Shown piece by piece: positions 43,317-56,023 of a stretch of 64,000 nucleotides of DNA. Position 1 is the stretch's first letter, and every line of letters starts with the position of its first letter. Under the pieces are notes generated by a model. The model saw only the letters and a program-made list of their open reading frames with translations, was not told the origin of the DNA and did not search any database. Origin of the DNA: Diaporthe sp. PMI_573 (taxonomy: Eukaryota > Ascomycota > Sordariomycetes > Diaporthales > Diaporthaceae); NCBI GenBank assembly GCA_021399435.1, contig JAJTUP010000001.1, forward strand, positions 1,302,001 through 1,366,000, given 5' to 3'. The position numbers and the translations under genes were made by a program.

Positions 43317-46300
43317 CTAGGCCGCCCAATCCCCATCATCCGGATCTTCCCATTCCGAACCAGAATAAGGGTCCTCGTCGTCTTGTTCGCTGTCTCCACT
43401 GTCGGTGTCAGCATCACTGCCGTCGCTGCCTCCCTCTTTTTTGATCTGGCCATCCAGGAGCCTCTGGAGAGTCTTGGCTGTAAGTCCTTTGCCAGCTTCA
43501 AGTTCGGCTATTGCGCTCTGTTGTTTCTTTTTCTTTTTCTGGAGGACATTCATCCGCTCATCTATCGTGCCCTCGGCAAAGAGACGCACGCAGTGAGTTT
43601 CCTTCTGTTGTCCTATGCGATTCACACGGCCAAAAGCCTGTTCCTCTACTCCACTGTGCCACCACGGCTCGAGAATGATACATCGATTTGCCATAGTGAG
43701 GTTGAGTGCCTCACTTCCAGTTGTGATGGAGACCATCTAAGAGTAAGGTCAGAATGGCTGGAGAATGAGAAAAGGACAGGAATTGACTTACGAGAACCTT
43801 TACTGTTGGTTCTTCTTCGAATGTTACCCTGGCATTTCTGCGTTGATCACTATTCATTTGTCCGACAAAATAAAGGTAGTCGATACTGTGATCCTGAAGC
43901 AAGCGTCCGAGAATGCGGCTGGCTCCAATGAAGTGTAGAAAGACTGCGAGATACTTGTTAGCAGATGAAACTAGTCTATTTCGAAAGACGATGATATTAC
44001 CTATGATTTTATCCTCCGGGGCCTGGGTCTGCCACCCCAGAATGAGGTCAAGCGTACGCTTCATCTTGGCGCTCAACGGAATTGGCTCTTCGGGATGTTG
44101 ATCCAAGAACTGGAACAAAGTAGATCCCTCGTCGTCAGCAGGCTGGAAGCCGTTATGATCAACACCCCTCGGGCGTTGAATTTCATCCTTGTTTTGATCT
44201 CTTGCTTCCTCTGGGTTGTGTGGGCGCACTTCTCCAATGGGCCGCCTGCACTTGGGGCATGATTCCTCCTTCTTCATCAGTAAGCATGCCGTTTGCCGCT
44301 CTATGACGCATTCCTCGCACCAAACATGACCACAGTCTGCCAGTAGTGGATTAATCTGGCCCCTTGAGCAGCTGGGGCAAATCATGTGGTCCGCTTTAGC
44401 AAGCACGGAGTCGATTCTCCGGTCTCCAGTCGGCGCCAAGTGATCGTGTTTAGGCTCCAAAATCCACCGTTCGAACAAATCTATGATCGGCGTCTGTTCA
44501 GCTCCGGTGTTGCGAGCCTCCTCCTTCATGAGTCTCACCTGGTCGATATTCCACAGACCATCCTTGACTGGCCCCTCGAGCAGTAGAGGACTGGCACTGA
44601 ATTGCCGGTACCTCGAGAACCTCTCCATGAGGCAGAAATAGTCGGACCTTGCGCCAGACTTCATCTTAATGTAGCCCATGATGTACTCTTTCAGGTATTC
44701 CAGTATTACTTTCTCCTCAGCAGAAAGAGGAACTACTTCTTTGATGACATGATCTTGAGGTAGAGTTACCAGAGGAATGCCACAAAATTGGTGCCCCGGG
44801 GTCCTCATGATCGATATTGGCAGCAGGAGCTTGCCTAACTCCTCGTATTCCGCGGTCCCTTTGGGCTTCTTCCCCAGCTTTTTGGTCAGATAATGCTTCT
44901 TGAAGTCCGCAAAATCTTTCACGCTGGGATGCTGAATAAATGTGAGGAGCGGCCAGAGCTCATGCACACCATTTGGTATAGGAGTGCCGGTTAGTGCCCA
45001 CCTGTGCTTGCCTTTGAGACTCATGCAGGCTTCAAAAGTCTCTGACTGCCGATTCTTGATCTTGTGCGCCTCATCTAGGACAATGCGCTGGTAGCATGCG
45101 TCGAACAACAAGGAGCTGGTCTTGCAGGTCTTGCTGGCTTTTCGCATCATCCGGACTTGGTCGTAAGTGACGACAAGGATATCAAGGGCCAACGTTTCAT
45201 CCCTTGTAATCTCAGTCTGTTTCGTCCAGAGCATGACCGATAATTGAGGCTTGGTATGACGCTTCACCTCTTCAACCCATTGCGTGGCAGCAGACTTGGG
45301 GACAACCACAAGAGTTGTGGCTGAACCATCCGTCAGACGTTGGCCCTTCTTTGAACGCACACGGTTTGATACAACGCATGCCAGGGTCTGTACAGTCTTC
45401 CCGAACCCCATGAAGTCGAGGAGGAGACCAGAGCCTTGGTTCGCATCCCTCTCAATCACGATCATGATTGCACTTCCAAGCATCTGGTGAGAATGTAGCG
45501 GATGATTCAGCCCCTGGAGCTTCCATTTGAAATCATCGACCCTCGGTTCACCATCCCTCTCAACGAGCCATGGTTCGAGGCTTTTGAAAGCATAGGATAA
45601 ACCACTTAGAACCTTGACATGGGTTTTGATGGTTTCTTGATCGGCATGAGATAACTTGAGGCCTGCCTTCTCTAAGGCTTTAAGATGTTCACGTAGATCA
45701 ACCGGTGCTTGACATATTGTTGGCAGATCCAGATCAATGTCCTTAGGGAGCTTCGCGTTCTTCCCACTCAGTACGAGGGCATTGGCGTGTGATAAATATT
45801 TCGCTGCCTCAAGTGTGTGATGGCGTGGTTTCCGGTATGCTCGGGGCTTGTTCTTGGTGGCGGTACCTTCATTGCTGCTCGTCTCACCCTTTCGCTTCGC
45901 TCCAGTCGGCCATTTCTTTGCGATCTTGGTATTTGCCTTGATGTTCGTGGTCGGTTGATCGAGCTCAGAAGGATCTGCTCCATTGATTGGATCGACAGTT
46001 TTGTAGGAGGCGTCGACATCCATCCTGTTTTCGGCATTGCTTGTGAAAGGCAACGGCTTGCCGATCATGTTTTTTGTGTTAGGACCGTTCTCTATATCCA
46101 TTGAATCTGGATCATGAGGATTTGTGGAGCAAGATGATGCGTCATGCTTTGCTTCAGTAGCACCCGACGCAGTTGATTTTGTGTCACATGTTTTTGCCGT
46201 GCTTGATGTAGCGGTAGAGGAGATATTTGCCGTCCCGACGGTCGGCTCTTGCTTGATGTACACACCTGGGGACTCACTCATCTCTAGGCTATGAGACTGA

Positions 46301-46443
46301 TTGCTAGCTTCGTCGGATTTTGTAGCAGGGGTCACATTGCGGTCGTCCACCTGACGAGAACCAACCGGATCTTCTTTGTGAGATGATGGAGTACCGTCTT
46401 TGCAACGACGAAACTTGAGCGTAACTATTCGCTTCGGTGCCAT
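43317..46443 (-). CDS. SNF2-family ATPase with RING finger (Rad5/Rad16-like)
   Basis: Nuclear DNA translocase with an embedded RING-type ubiquitin ligase module, related to Rad5/Rad16/HLTF proteins of post-replication or nucleotide-excision repair. Exons 44001-46443, 43792-43943 and 43317-43736 (introns of 57 and 55 bp) give 1004 residues from the ATG at 46443. A Ser/Thr-rich N-terminus is followed by motif I LLLDFMGFGKTVQT near 346, DEAHKIKN near 455, WALTGTPIPN, a C3HC4 RING (CPSC..CGHVWCEEC..CPKC, about 686-735), and the C-terminal helicase lobe with TGSEALNLTMANRCIILEPW and AFGRVNRIGQ. Motif I is unusual (FMGFGKT for the standard DMGLGKT). The first intron is a multiple of three and in frame, so retention would insert 19 residues without a stop. 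The gene ends in an acidic tail. Confidence 0.92.
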
Positions 46444-49400
46444 GTTGGTAAGCTCGAGATACCAGACTCTCACTCTGGGTAGGATTATACCAGGAACGAC
46501 ATGAAGGTGCTGGAACTTCGAAAAAGTAATTTACCGACTGGTAGTGTGAAAAGATTGCTAAGTCAGGTTGCACGACGGCTTGTCCTGAAATGTCGCTGGT
46601 CTTAGATTTCAGTATGGCCCTGGTCAGGTTCCCAAGGTACTGTTGACTATGGAAGGCCCCGTTGTGCTTGAAATATGTTGGTAAGAGCCCAAAAACAAAC
46701 GGAGAGGGGAATAAATGAAGAGAGTCGAGAGATCACAGAGGCAGGAAGGTGCAAAGTCTTGCCCAACCTCTGCATGCTGGCGACTGGAAAGTGGAAGGCG
46801 AGAGGGTGGCGCTTACCAGGTAGCCGGTGCTGAGATTGTGAAGATTGGAGGAACACGGAAATGGACAGGTTGCAAATCAGTGAGCCGCCGAGAATCGTAC
46901 TTTCTGTTGCTGGTCAACCCCGTTTCCTGTAGGATAAAGTCAAATGGCGAGGGTGCTGACCGAGATCATACCCGAACAATTGATACAGACGGCAGGCGAC
47001 GGTAGGCGACGGCGAGGCAAGAGCGAATTCTGAATGGCTTCAGTAAACCTGTATCTTTGCTAGGACAGTTGCTCTCGGGCTATTGAGATGAGGGTGGCTC
47101 GAACTTTTTCGAGTGGTGGAGTGGCAGCTGGATGTTTACCCAGAGAATCCCGCGGCAGAAATCATGTTATGAGGAAATAAGTTGAAGGACAGTGATGCTG
47201 TCGAGGACAGCTGCCGACCAATATCAGGGCTCAGTCGAACTACGCTTGGATGTGTCGGATGTGTTTGCTTGGAAAAAGGCCAACAGATGAGATGACCCTG
47301 GCCTCATTCGGCAGGAGAGAAGATCCAAGGGATGTGTGCTTAGGGGCAGGTCCAAAAATACCGACGTTGGATGATGCCGAACCCTTTTGTATGTGACGGG
47401 CCGTCAGGGTAGGTAGTTTTGAAGAGGGTAAGGTTCCCCGGGGATCCGAGCCTTCCAAGGTTGTGCTAGGGCTAAAGGTTGGTGTTTTGATAGATGTGTG
47501 GGCCTTAACAACCAGAGTCCATTCTCAAGATGCTGGGCTCGAGACAGCCCTGGTATCGCATGGTAGATTTGAGAGGATAATCTGATTGCATTAAAGACAG
47601 CACGTTGGTTAAGGGGAAGAAAAGTAAGATATAGTGGCCGCTAAATTTGTACGGAGATCGACTGCATCTGGAGACAGGTTCAGTACGTCTCCTTTCAACG
47701 TGACAGCCACTCCAGTGCTCTGCAGTTGCATTGGGAGGGAACTCCCACATAATGATGAGCCCAATCCTTCAGACGAATCCCTCTTACTGGCACCTTTTCC
47801 TCGCCCAAGAGTTGTGAATGAAGGAGAAATTTATAAGCTGAGGCTAGAATCTGCGAACCCAAGCCTCTCTTCTGCCACAGCCTGTCTTCCCGAACCTGTT
47901 GGATCATACAGATGGGACAAACATGATCTCAAGGCGATGTCCCGCGTGCAAGGCTTGTGCCTAGAATCCTACAGCCGGCTTATACGGAACTGCTTGCAGG
48001 TAGGGCAAGATAGCTCTTGAGGGGCCAAGACGCTGCGTCGCTGCAGCCCCGGGCGGTACCGGCGGCGGCTTCGCAGGCACCATAATAGGGCGGATGACTC
48101 GCCAGCATGGCCCCATATGAGGGCGCGGGCAAAATCCCTATGATTTTCGGCCTGGAGGACGACAGCTTCAAGGCAACTAGGCGGGATATCTCCGCACGCT
48201 GAGGACCAGGACGAAGGCGCATCCGGTCGGGTAGGTTTTCTAGCGGCGAGTTGGGTAGGGAAATGTCAGCTGTCGAACATACGTTAGCTGCCATCACAAT
48301 GGAAGTGGATGGGATTCTCGGCGTGACTGGTTGAACATTTTAAACAGGCACTGCAAAGGATGGCGGGCATGCGCTGTAGAGGGCGAGCTGGTTTGGCGTC
48401 GCGCGGTGCTGCCAGCAGGTCTCCGGCAGCCGCCTGCTCGGGGCGGGTGCTGCGCATCACGTATGGAAGGGCAAAGAAGGGCATGGGCGTGTTTCGCACT
48501 TATGTGCTGTGCGGGTCTGGCAGGACGTCAATATGCCAGGCCCGCTTGCAACTTGAGCAAAGGCGGCGTCGTGGTCCTGGTCCACCAGCAGACTTTTTTT
48601 TTTTTTTTTTTTTTTTGGAGGAACATTGTCCTGGCGACACTGTATTACCGATCAAAGCCGGTCTAAGAGGCCGTACACTTGACAGCAAACACAGACGCGA
48701 TCAGGCGCCAGCTTCCCGCGGCACAGGACACAACACAACACAGTTGACATGCGTCTCAGCAACAACCCCCCCCCCCAACCCCCATTACCGCCTCTGTCAT
48801 GCGTGCCTCTTGTGAGCACTCCGCCGGCCACACCACAAGTAAGACAGACTGCCCTTCCCGAGCAGTTCCAAGAGTAGCGGAGCGAGTTCATGTCAGAAAG
48901 ATGTGTATCAGTCTTTGGGACGAATCAGTGGGCCAAATCGCGATAACTGTCAGGGCACTAGAGGTTGATTAGTAAAAGTAAGACCAATGGTAGTGTTGTG
49001 CACATGGCGAAGAAGAACAGGTAGAAGTGTATGAATACCTCGGTCGGTCTGTCAGTCGACCTCACATACCCACTAGGTGGAGCAAGAGAACCTGACACGA
49101 ATGCTCAGAAAGGCCGGCACAAGGAACCGGTTGTCATCGTCAACCAAAACCTTGCCGAGTGCAATGTAGCTGTGGAGAGGTATGACTTCTGTTGCTTGTG
49201 GCGCAATGTACTCCTAGTTCGAAGTGCCAGTCGCACAGAACATGAGCACGTTGTCTCCAGAAAGGTTTTTCAGCTCGACTTGTCCTGCCGCGGTGGTGGT
49301 GATGAGCGCATGTGAACGGGACGCGGTTGTGTTGCGAAGGCGTCTCGTTATTCGATCGATGGGTCTCGCTTCACCAAGTTGGCCGGAAAGTTGGGCCCGC

Positions 49401-49719
49401 CAATAGCAGGAATAGGACCTTCCTACAACGATGTGGATGGCGGGTAGTTCAGGTACAGGCGCCGCGGGAGTGACGGTTTTGCGCTCCTCATCACATAGCC
49501 GCCACTTTTTGTTGACAATTTGACCTCCGTCTGGAAAGAAGTGAAAGGAACATCTGCCAGGTGTTGTTGTCTGCGTAGCTTCTGGAGGGCCTCTGGCTCG
49601 ACGTCCTGGGAGCGTTCTTCCGTCCAGCCTGCAAAAAAGTTGTGAACGAGCCAAAAGATGCCATGATCACAAAAGCCCGTAGAGATGAGATTTCGTAGGG
49701 AAACGTTGTCCTTTGCTGC
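46444..49719. other. Mostly non-coding, 3.3 kb
   Basis: No gene supported. The longer frames (plus 47634-48020, minus 47980-48297, minus 49214-49654) show no domain, although the last has a protein-like end (HALITTTAAGQVELKNLSGD). A C homopolymer lies at 48768-48777. Confidence 0.4.
48594..48616. repeat. 23-base T homopolymer
   Basis: An uninterrupted run of 23 T. On the minus strand it is a poly-A and could be a retroposon tail, but the sequence in front of it is not recognisable. Confidence 0.9.
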
Positions 49720-49920
49720 TCATGCTGACTGAGATCGAAATATTGCATGCTCCTCCTTGTGATCATCGCCGATGTGTTTCTTGATCTTGTTCCGCGACTT
49801 GAACTTTCTGCCACACCACGGGCAAGAGCACTGCTGGCGCGCCCTCCGCAGCAGCTGTGGACGGCCTCCATCCCAGGAGACACCCAAGAGACTTGTAATC
49901 GTGGACAGCCACAACGCCAA
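49720..49920 (-). CDS. C2H2 zinc-finger exon (partial gene)
   Basis: The minus-strand frame ending at 49720 contains CPWCGRKFKSRNKIKKHIGD then DH, a clean Cx2C-x12-Hx4H finger, followed by an acidic end EEHAIFRSQSA. There is no ATG in frame, so upstream exons or a lost start are needed; GTGAGA near 49938 could be a splice donor. It may be the last exon of a small nucleic-acid-binding protein or a relic. Confidence 0.4.
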   Translation of the reverse strand: MALWLSTITSLLGVSWDGGRPQLLRRARQQCSCPWCGRKFKSRNKIKKHIGDDHKEEHAIFRSQSA

Positions 49921-51528
49921 CGGTGGCTCTTCTCACGTGTTTGAAGACACCGAAGTTTGAAGAGGAGCCAAAGCAAGTGTGTCCGGCAAGGGGGAAAAAA
50001 AGCCAAACGAAAATTTGCGTGGGCGGCAACGCAAGGCTCAAATGAGTGTGTTTCAGCAGGCAGCAGTCCAAACTAGACGGTGGGCATTCCTCGGCGACGG
50101 AGGGTCTGCCCATGCTTGTGATGTTGGCCCTCAACGGAGCCACCAGCTGATGACAGACTGGTCGCCTCGGGCGTAGTCGTCGTGGTGATCACTCAGCAAA
50201 CGGATGCCATTACTGCACCGACTGATAGGTAGAGTTGTTCTTCTCGGTTGTTCTCATCTTTTCGGGCGCCGGCGACAGGTTATTCTCGTGGTGCCGGTGG
50301 CGGCGAGGTTGTCAGTCGAGAGGGTTGAAGGAAAGGGGGGGGGGGCGGTTTCGTGAGTGGTCGGTTGGGTTGGGTTGAGTTGGTGTCAGTCGAGAAGTGA
50401 CCCAGGGTGAGTGGAGACCGTTTGTATGGCGCTACACCTGTGAAATAATTTCTCGTCTGGCTCTTCAACGCCCCCCTGGCGGTGGTGAGTCACACTAGCA
50501 TGCCAAACGTGCAAAAACATGCCTTTCGAAGGAATCGCACGAAGGGTCCGAGGGGCTCGAACGGCAACGGTCGAGTGGACTCCAGGGGCGTGATCATGTG
50601 GGCTTGGAGGGCGACGGTCTCGTGGGCTCGCTTTCGAGGTAGGGAAACAAACGAAGTGCTTGCAGGGGTTGAATTGCACGCAGAGTGGTCCCTTGGGCTT
50701 GCGGTCGGACGAGATGGTCGTGGAGAGCTTCTTGGTGGTCTTTTCCTCTGTGTTCTCGAGCGATGGTGTCCCGTTTGTCGTCGTGTTGGCCTGAGGCATC
50801 ACATGGGGTTGTCGTTTGGAGGGTTTCGAGACTTGATCAGCGAGGGTGTCGCGGGACGATTGACGTTTTCATCGCGAGGGAGGGTGTCGATGATCGGGTC
50901 ACCTGAGCAGCTCAGACTTCGCCTTCTTCAAGCTGCGACAACCATAGCAGCTTGGTCGATTCGTCTTCTCGAAAGACTCGACGCCTACCCGTGGGTGGCT
51001 TCGGCTTCCGTGCACCCACTGCTGGCGCAAGAAAGGGCGTTGGGGCAACCGAAGAGAAGCCCCACGGGTAATCAAACCGAACGCCGCCCCATCCTTTTTT
51101 CTCTCAGCTTTTGTGACACCCTCTCTTCGTTATCCCGGACGGTATCCTCGTGACAAGGCCGTGTCCCAAGTCCGAAAATATATTCGACCAGTCTCGCAAC
51201 CAGTCCCGTGGTCAAGATCCAATGGAATGCGCCGCTCTTGCAAAGAATCTGCGGAGACGTCTCATTGTAATGAATGAGAAAACGATTTGTTGGCCGATTG
51301 GGCACTCGGCAGGTCAAGCCTTGGCGAACTGACCACCTATTGGTTGGTCCAACGCTTCGACCCGGGGCGTCGTTGCTGAGTGAGGTTGAGGAGGGGGTCG
51401 GCATATAGATAGACGAAGCTGTCGGAAGATTTGCTGACCGGGATTGCGGTACTTATATGCCGCCTGGTCTCTAGAGGGCGGCGACGTTGTTACTATTGCC
51501 GGCCCAGCGTAGGGCGAAGTTGCCCTTA
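49921..51528. other. Low-confidence region, 1.6 kb
   Basis: A minus-strand frame from the ATG at 50802 to 50386 (138 residues, beginning MMPQANTTTNGTPSLENTEE) could be a gene but has no motif. An overlapping plus frame (50482-51153) is longer but Arg/Gly-biased. A G homopolymer lies at 50336-50346. Nothing is assigned. Confidence 0.35.
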
Positions 51529-52040
51529 CTATACGCCTCGTTCAGCTTGTCCTTGAGCGTGGAGATAATAATAACATCCATGGGTGTATACTGTGTAGAA
51601 GATCAAGTCCTGGATGTTGTCACCTAAGTCCTGCATTGGGACCTCGAGCGACAGGTTGAAGCGGCGGTTGACATCTGGTGTATGCGTTCTATGCCCACCC
51701 CAGAGAAGCCCAAGACGCCGGTAGCGGTCGAAGATGAGCGAGCCAGAGTCGCCACGAGCGGCGAACGGGAGCAGCTCATATGGAGTCGAGGTTACACGGG
51801 AGGATGGCTCGCTCGAATGTCTCACTGACAAGCCTGCCATCCCCGCTGCGGATACGGACAAAGATCGCTTAGCCGAGCAGGTGGCCACAGGTGTGGCCAC
51901 GTGGTCCGGCCACCTGCAAAGACGAGGACGTCAGGCTGCATGTGGGGAGCTCGCTCTTTTACGAAGTTTCCGATGTGAGGGTTGACCTTGGGGAAAGGCC
52001 CCGAGGAGCGGCTGGCTGTCAGCTCCACGATAACGCAGTC
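51529..52040 (-). pseudogene. Trypsin-like (PA clan) serine protease-like relic
   Basis: The minus-strand pieces keep the order of a fungal S1-like protein: RLLDCVIVELTAS (near 52030), VLVFAGGRTTW, then in a second frame GHTCGHLLG stop AIFVRI, then in a third frame LLPFAARGDSGSLIFDRYRR and LGLLWGGHR. GDSGS is the catalytic Ser motif. Two frame changes and one stop make a working product unlikely, unless unusual splicing restores the frame. The His and Asp of the triad were not located. Confidence 0.5.
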
Positions 52041-52481
52041 AAGAAGGCGGCTGGAGAGCTGCTGGCAGATGGCGCTGTCGTCTTGGACATCTCCCGCGCG
52101 GCGGCAAACGGGTTCGCGTCGGCGATGATGCCAGAAGCAGAAGCTATTGCTACCGTCGCTGCTGCTGCTGCTGCTTCTTCCTCCGCCGCCACGAGGTGGG
52201 GTGGGTACACGATAGCGAACCAGGAGGCGAGCAGCTGTGCGTGGCTCTGGGTTTGAATGCGCGGTCCGAAGACGTCTCTGCCATCGTCCACGTTTACAGC
52301 AAGCTCTGCAGCAATCGAACGGCCAAGAACGGCGTCGCCCACCCTGCCCTTGTTGTTGTTGTCGTCGTCGTCGTCGTCCATGTTGGTGAGAGAGGGAGGA
52401 TGACGACAATGTTGACCGTAGTGCTAGGGTCCGAGTCAGGGTCAGGCTTGTGTGTGCAGCTCTCAAGCGCATGGTACCCAC

Positions 52482-54208
52482 GCTGGTGTCAGCAATGTAT
52501 TGGCACTCATCAAGCAGCTCTGGGATGATGCCGGACTATACGCGCAATTCCCAATAGACATCACTTTTCTTTACACTCAAGCCTGCTGGCGAGTGATGAA
52601 TAGAATAATAAGCAAGCCAGTCGAAAGCAGTTGCTATTTTCAATCTTCCATCGCAGGGTTTGTGTTTGATTGCAGAACACTGCCGCGCTCAAGCACGGAG
52701 AGCTACGATGCCAGTAGTCAAACATGCCTGCTCTAGAGTTGCCCGCGACCAGGGCCTGAATGCGCCACTGAGCTCCAAGTCTCGTGCGATCAACGAGAAC
52801 AATATGGTCAAGAAGTTTAAGAACGAAGTGACCGCCAAACTGACATTCTCCTCTACTTGATTCAGGGGGCACACTTTTTCAAGTCTCTGTCAACTAGATT
52901 ATACGCACCCTGGGGTAGCTCGACTCAGCCCAACGAAAACCAGAGACGTCCCACCCAGCAACCTCAACTCACTCCACACCAGCTCGCACAAGAGCGAACA
53001 GTAATGTCTTGCGGTTAGAGGACCTCCCATAAGTGAACGTTCCTTTCCTCAAATTCCCTCCGCAACTCAGTCGGCGTCCAGTCTTTGTATCTGCAAGTTT
53101 GGACCTGCTTTCTGATTCTCGCTTGCTCATCGGCTTTCGATTCGTATATCCGACGCCCCCCCCTCTCTCCGCTGTGGTGGGTTCGCGTGGGGTGATGTGG
53201 GCGACACTGCCCCGGATGCCGCCACCGCAGCCGGCCCACGGCGTGCAAAAGCTTCACCGGGGGTCTGGAGGCAGGTTCGTCCGGAAGGGGTGAGGCTGTC
53301 AACACAAGCCTAAGGTGCCTGGCGGACAGACGCGGATCGTGGATGCGCTGGTTGGCGGCAGGTCTTAGACGGATAACTAGGACGGTACATTCATCCCTTA
53401 TCGCTACGTTGGAGGATCAGGGCTGGCAGCATCATGATCTTTGATTAGGAAGTAGGTAGTGAATCTTGACTTCAGCACTTCCCCCAATCACTATTGCTCA
53501 CACATCCCAACCCAGCCGTCAGGCATGAAGGAGGATCCATTCATCTCAAGCTAGATACAAACGGGACGCCAGAAGGCAAGCGGCCCCTCGGCAAGTCTAC
53601 CATTTCGGGACAGCTATCTCCAAAAGCCGGTCGAGACCAGCACGCCGCTTCCTCCCCACAACACCTTGAGTCTGTATTAGAGCGTCAACACCAAGGGAAC
53701 ACCACAACTACACAACACCACCATCATTCCCATACAATTGAACAGAACGTGACGATCTGTTATGGCGTTTACTGTTGGACATTATTTGCCAGTTATTGGC
53801 GTGAGGGTACACATGTGAATGGGAGGAACAGGCAGGGACAAACCGCAGGTGTCTGTCAGATAGCTCTTCTCGCTCATTTGTCTGCGGCGGTACCGTGTAG
53901 GGCATCGAGGCAAGATGGACCGGCATCACTTTCCCTACCTTGCAGATCTCACATCGCACCGTGACGGATCCTTGACCTGGTGACCGGGTGAGATATTTCT
54001 GATATATCAACTTGAAGTGCAATCTGCGTCTGTGGTGGGGCGGGGCCTGCACGGCTGGACGCCTACACGGCTGGGCGGATGCACCTGCTCACCAATCCGG
54101 GCAGACCTCACCCTGGCACAGTCGCTGCCACATTGCCCACCTGTCTTGGTATTTAAATGCCCAACTCCGCGCCCGTCCCGATAGTCTCTGCTTCTGTGGC
54201 TCACCATC
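52482..54208. other. Intergenic with one protein-like scrap
   Basis: The minus strand at 53015-53140 reads ESKADEQARIRKQVQTC then YKDWTPTELRREFEERNVHL, a convincing-looking C-terminus that lacks an upstream gene. The rest shows no supported feature. The last 200 bases are CT/CA-rich, like a leader for the gene at 54209. Confidence 0.35.
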
Positions 54209-54844
54209 ATGTTTCCACAGCAAGATAACAGCCGGCAAGTGTCGGAGGGAAGGTTAGCAGCCGAAGACCTCCTCGCGGATCTCGACGACATCCGCTACAA
54301 GCTCGTCGGGCACTGGCTTCAGTACATGGACGAATACAACGCATGGAGCGACCATGCAAACGCATCAATCCAGGCCCTCCGCGACAAAGGCCATGATGAA
54401 GGAGCTGCCACTCTCTATGAAGTCCTGCTGCAACAAGGCATCGTCTCACATCCGGGCCGCTTCAATACCACAGACGCAGATGGCTGGGGCCGCGGGGGCC
54501 GCGAGGTCTGGGAATTCGTTGGCATACACCCAGGTACAAAGATGCGCAACTCCGTCGACCCCGACCCAGACAACAACATCATGAACGAACCCCCGCTCGC
54601 CTCCGACAATAACGATCCGGTCGCGCAGGTCACGTCGAATGATGGCGAAGGCGCCAGTTCGAAGGACGAGTCGACGAGCCTGAGCACCATGACAACGACG
54701 CCCGGGAGGGTCTCAGCTCTCCCACGCAGCACGAATGCGCGGAACAGCACACGATCATCACCAAGCTCGACCGCCACAGCTACGAAGGTCACCGTGAAGG
54801 AGACCGGCAGAAACGGTCAGTCAAGCCGCCGCAGCCATTCTTGA
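54209..54844 (+). CDS. Hypothetical protein, 211 residues
   Basis: An intronless frame from the ATG at 54209 to TGA at 54842-54844. The first 110 residues are compact and helical (RLAAEDLLADLDDIRYKLVG, HWLQYMDEYNAWSDHANASI, GAATLYEVLLQQGIVSHPGR) with a closing EVWEFVGIHPGTKMRNSVDP. The remaining half is Ser/Thr/Asn-rich and disordered, ending with a basic SSRRSHS. No signal peptide or membrane helix. No known family recognised. The consistent composition and good start context support a real gene. Confidence 0.6.
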   Translation: MFPQQDNSRQVSEGRLAAEDLLADLDDIRYKLVGHWLQYMDEYNAWSDHANASIQALRDKGHDEGAATLYEVLLQQGIVSHPGRFNTTDADGWGRGGREVWEFVGIHPGTKMRNSVDPDPDNNIMNEPPLASDNNDPVAQVTSNDGEGASSKDESTSLSTMTTTPGRVSALPRSTNARNSTRSSPSSTATATKVTVKETGRNGQSSRRSHS

Positions 54845-56023
54845 CCGATGGTAACCCCCTCAAAGCTCACTGCAGGGAAGGCGGTGGCTAATATGTTGTT
54901 GGGAAAAGTGGCCCAGGTTCGATCTCAAGAGGATGTGTGTGCTATGCAACCTGCCCACAGGCGGGTAACGAATGGTTCTGGCGCGGAGGCTGCGGCGCTA
55001 TGAAGAGCGAAAGCTTCGCGGGCGTCCAGGTTGTCGAAGAATCCTATCTCCTCTTGCTCATCATGTGCTGCGAAACTCGTTCGTGCCGCGATTCTGCAAG
55101 TAGCCGTGAAGTTGTGTAATGCCCCTGCGGAACTAGCGCCCTAAGAGGCTTAGCGGAAGGCAGGAGGCTGATAGTATCTTTGCCCGGGTTCAAGTCTGGG
55201 TAGGCGCATTGGGCTGGATCCCATCGGCAATCGATACCCGCCCATTGTGCCTTGTTCATCCTCTCGGCATGTGTTGGAGGGTGTGAAGCATGCAAGATTT
55301 CGTGATTCCCCGCCACCCGCAGCCTCGCTTGACGCAGGCGGACCTGTCGCCTGCTTCATGGTTCTCTGTTGCGGTCCGGCTTCGGCCTGAGCTAGACCTA
55401 TCTGATCTAGTAAGGCGAACGAGGCAGATGGTCTAGACGAACCGGATGGCTTGACTTGTCTGTGCATGACCGCGACGTGCGAACGTGCAGGAGTGTTTGC
55501 TTGACTGATGTGCTGCCTGTCACAGCCTGGCCATAGAGGGGAATAGGTGGTAGGGACCAGCCCTTCTATTGATGTGTCGGGAGGAGAAAGTCCCCATGCT
55601 GTACCCCGCCCGTAGGCCCAACGTTCCTTCCAGCACTACACCAGCCAGCACCCACCCTAGCATCAGTTCGTTCATGGCGTGTATGGTGTGAGCAAAAGTC
55701 CGAGCTGTGCCATTTGACATATGCTAGATGTTTCGACAGACGCTCATGCGTCAGCGTATTTCCCGTCTGCACACAACGACCAAGCAGAGCAACGCTTAAG
55801 CGCAACCGTGAGATGTGCCCCTGCGCATCAGCCCCCCCCATGAAGGGGTTGACTCTGGAGACTGCGACTCCGCATCGGAGTACGTGACATCTGAACAGTT
55901 TGTGATGACGAGGAGCTGGAAGATGCGCCACCCGAGGAGGGCGGCGAGGTCGCCGGCGACGGACATGACGATGCAGGTGACGCGGACGTCCATGTAGAAG
56001 ATGACGACGCTCTGCTTTGGGAG
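54845..56023. other. Intergenic, 1.2 kb, upstream of the recombinase relic
   Basis: No gene supported. If the next relic was a Starship captain, the element's left end and target site would be expected in or near this stretch; no terminal repeat was recognised. Confidence 0.4.

Noticed and set aside
52019..52381. Acidic Asp/Asn frame with poly-Ala on the minus strand
   Set aside because: Produced by trinucleotide repeats (GTC/GTT near 52348-52378 and GCT near 52157-52174); no conserved features.
55136..55208. Possible tRNA (plus strand, 73 bases, good TTCAAGT T-loop, five acceptor pairs)
   Set aside because: Two acceptor mismatches, no T8, a poor D-arm and a weak anticodon stem; too irregular to call.
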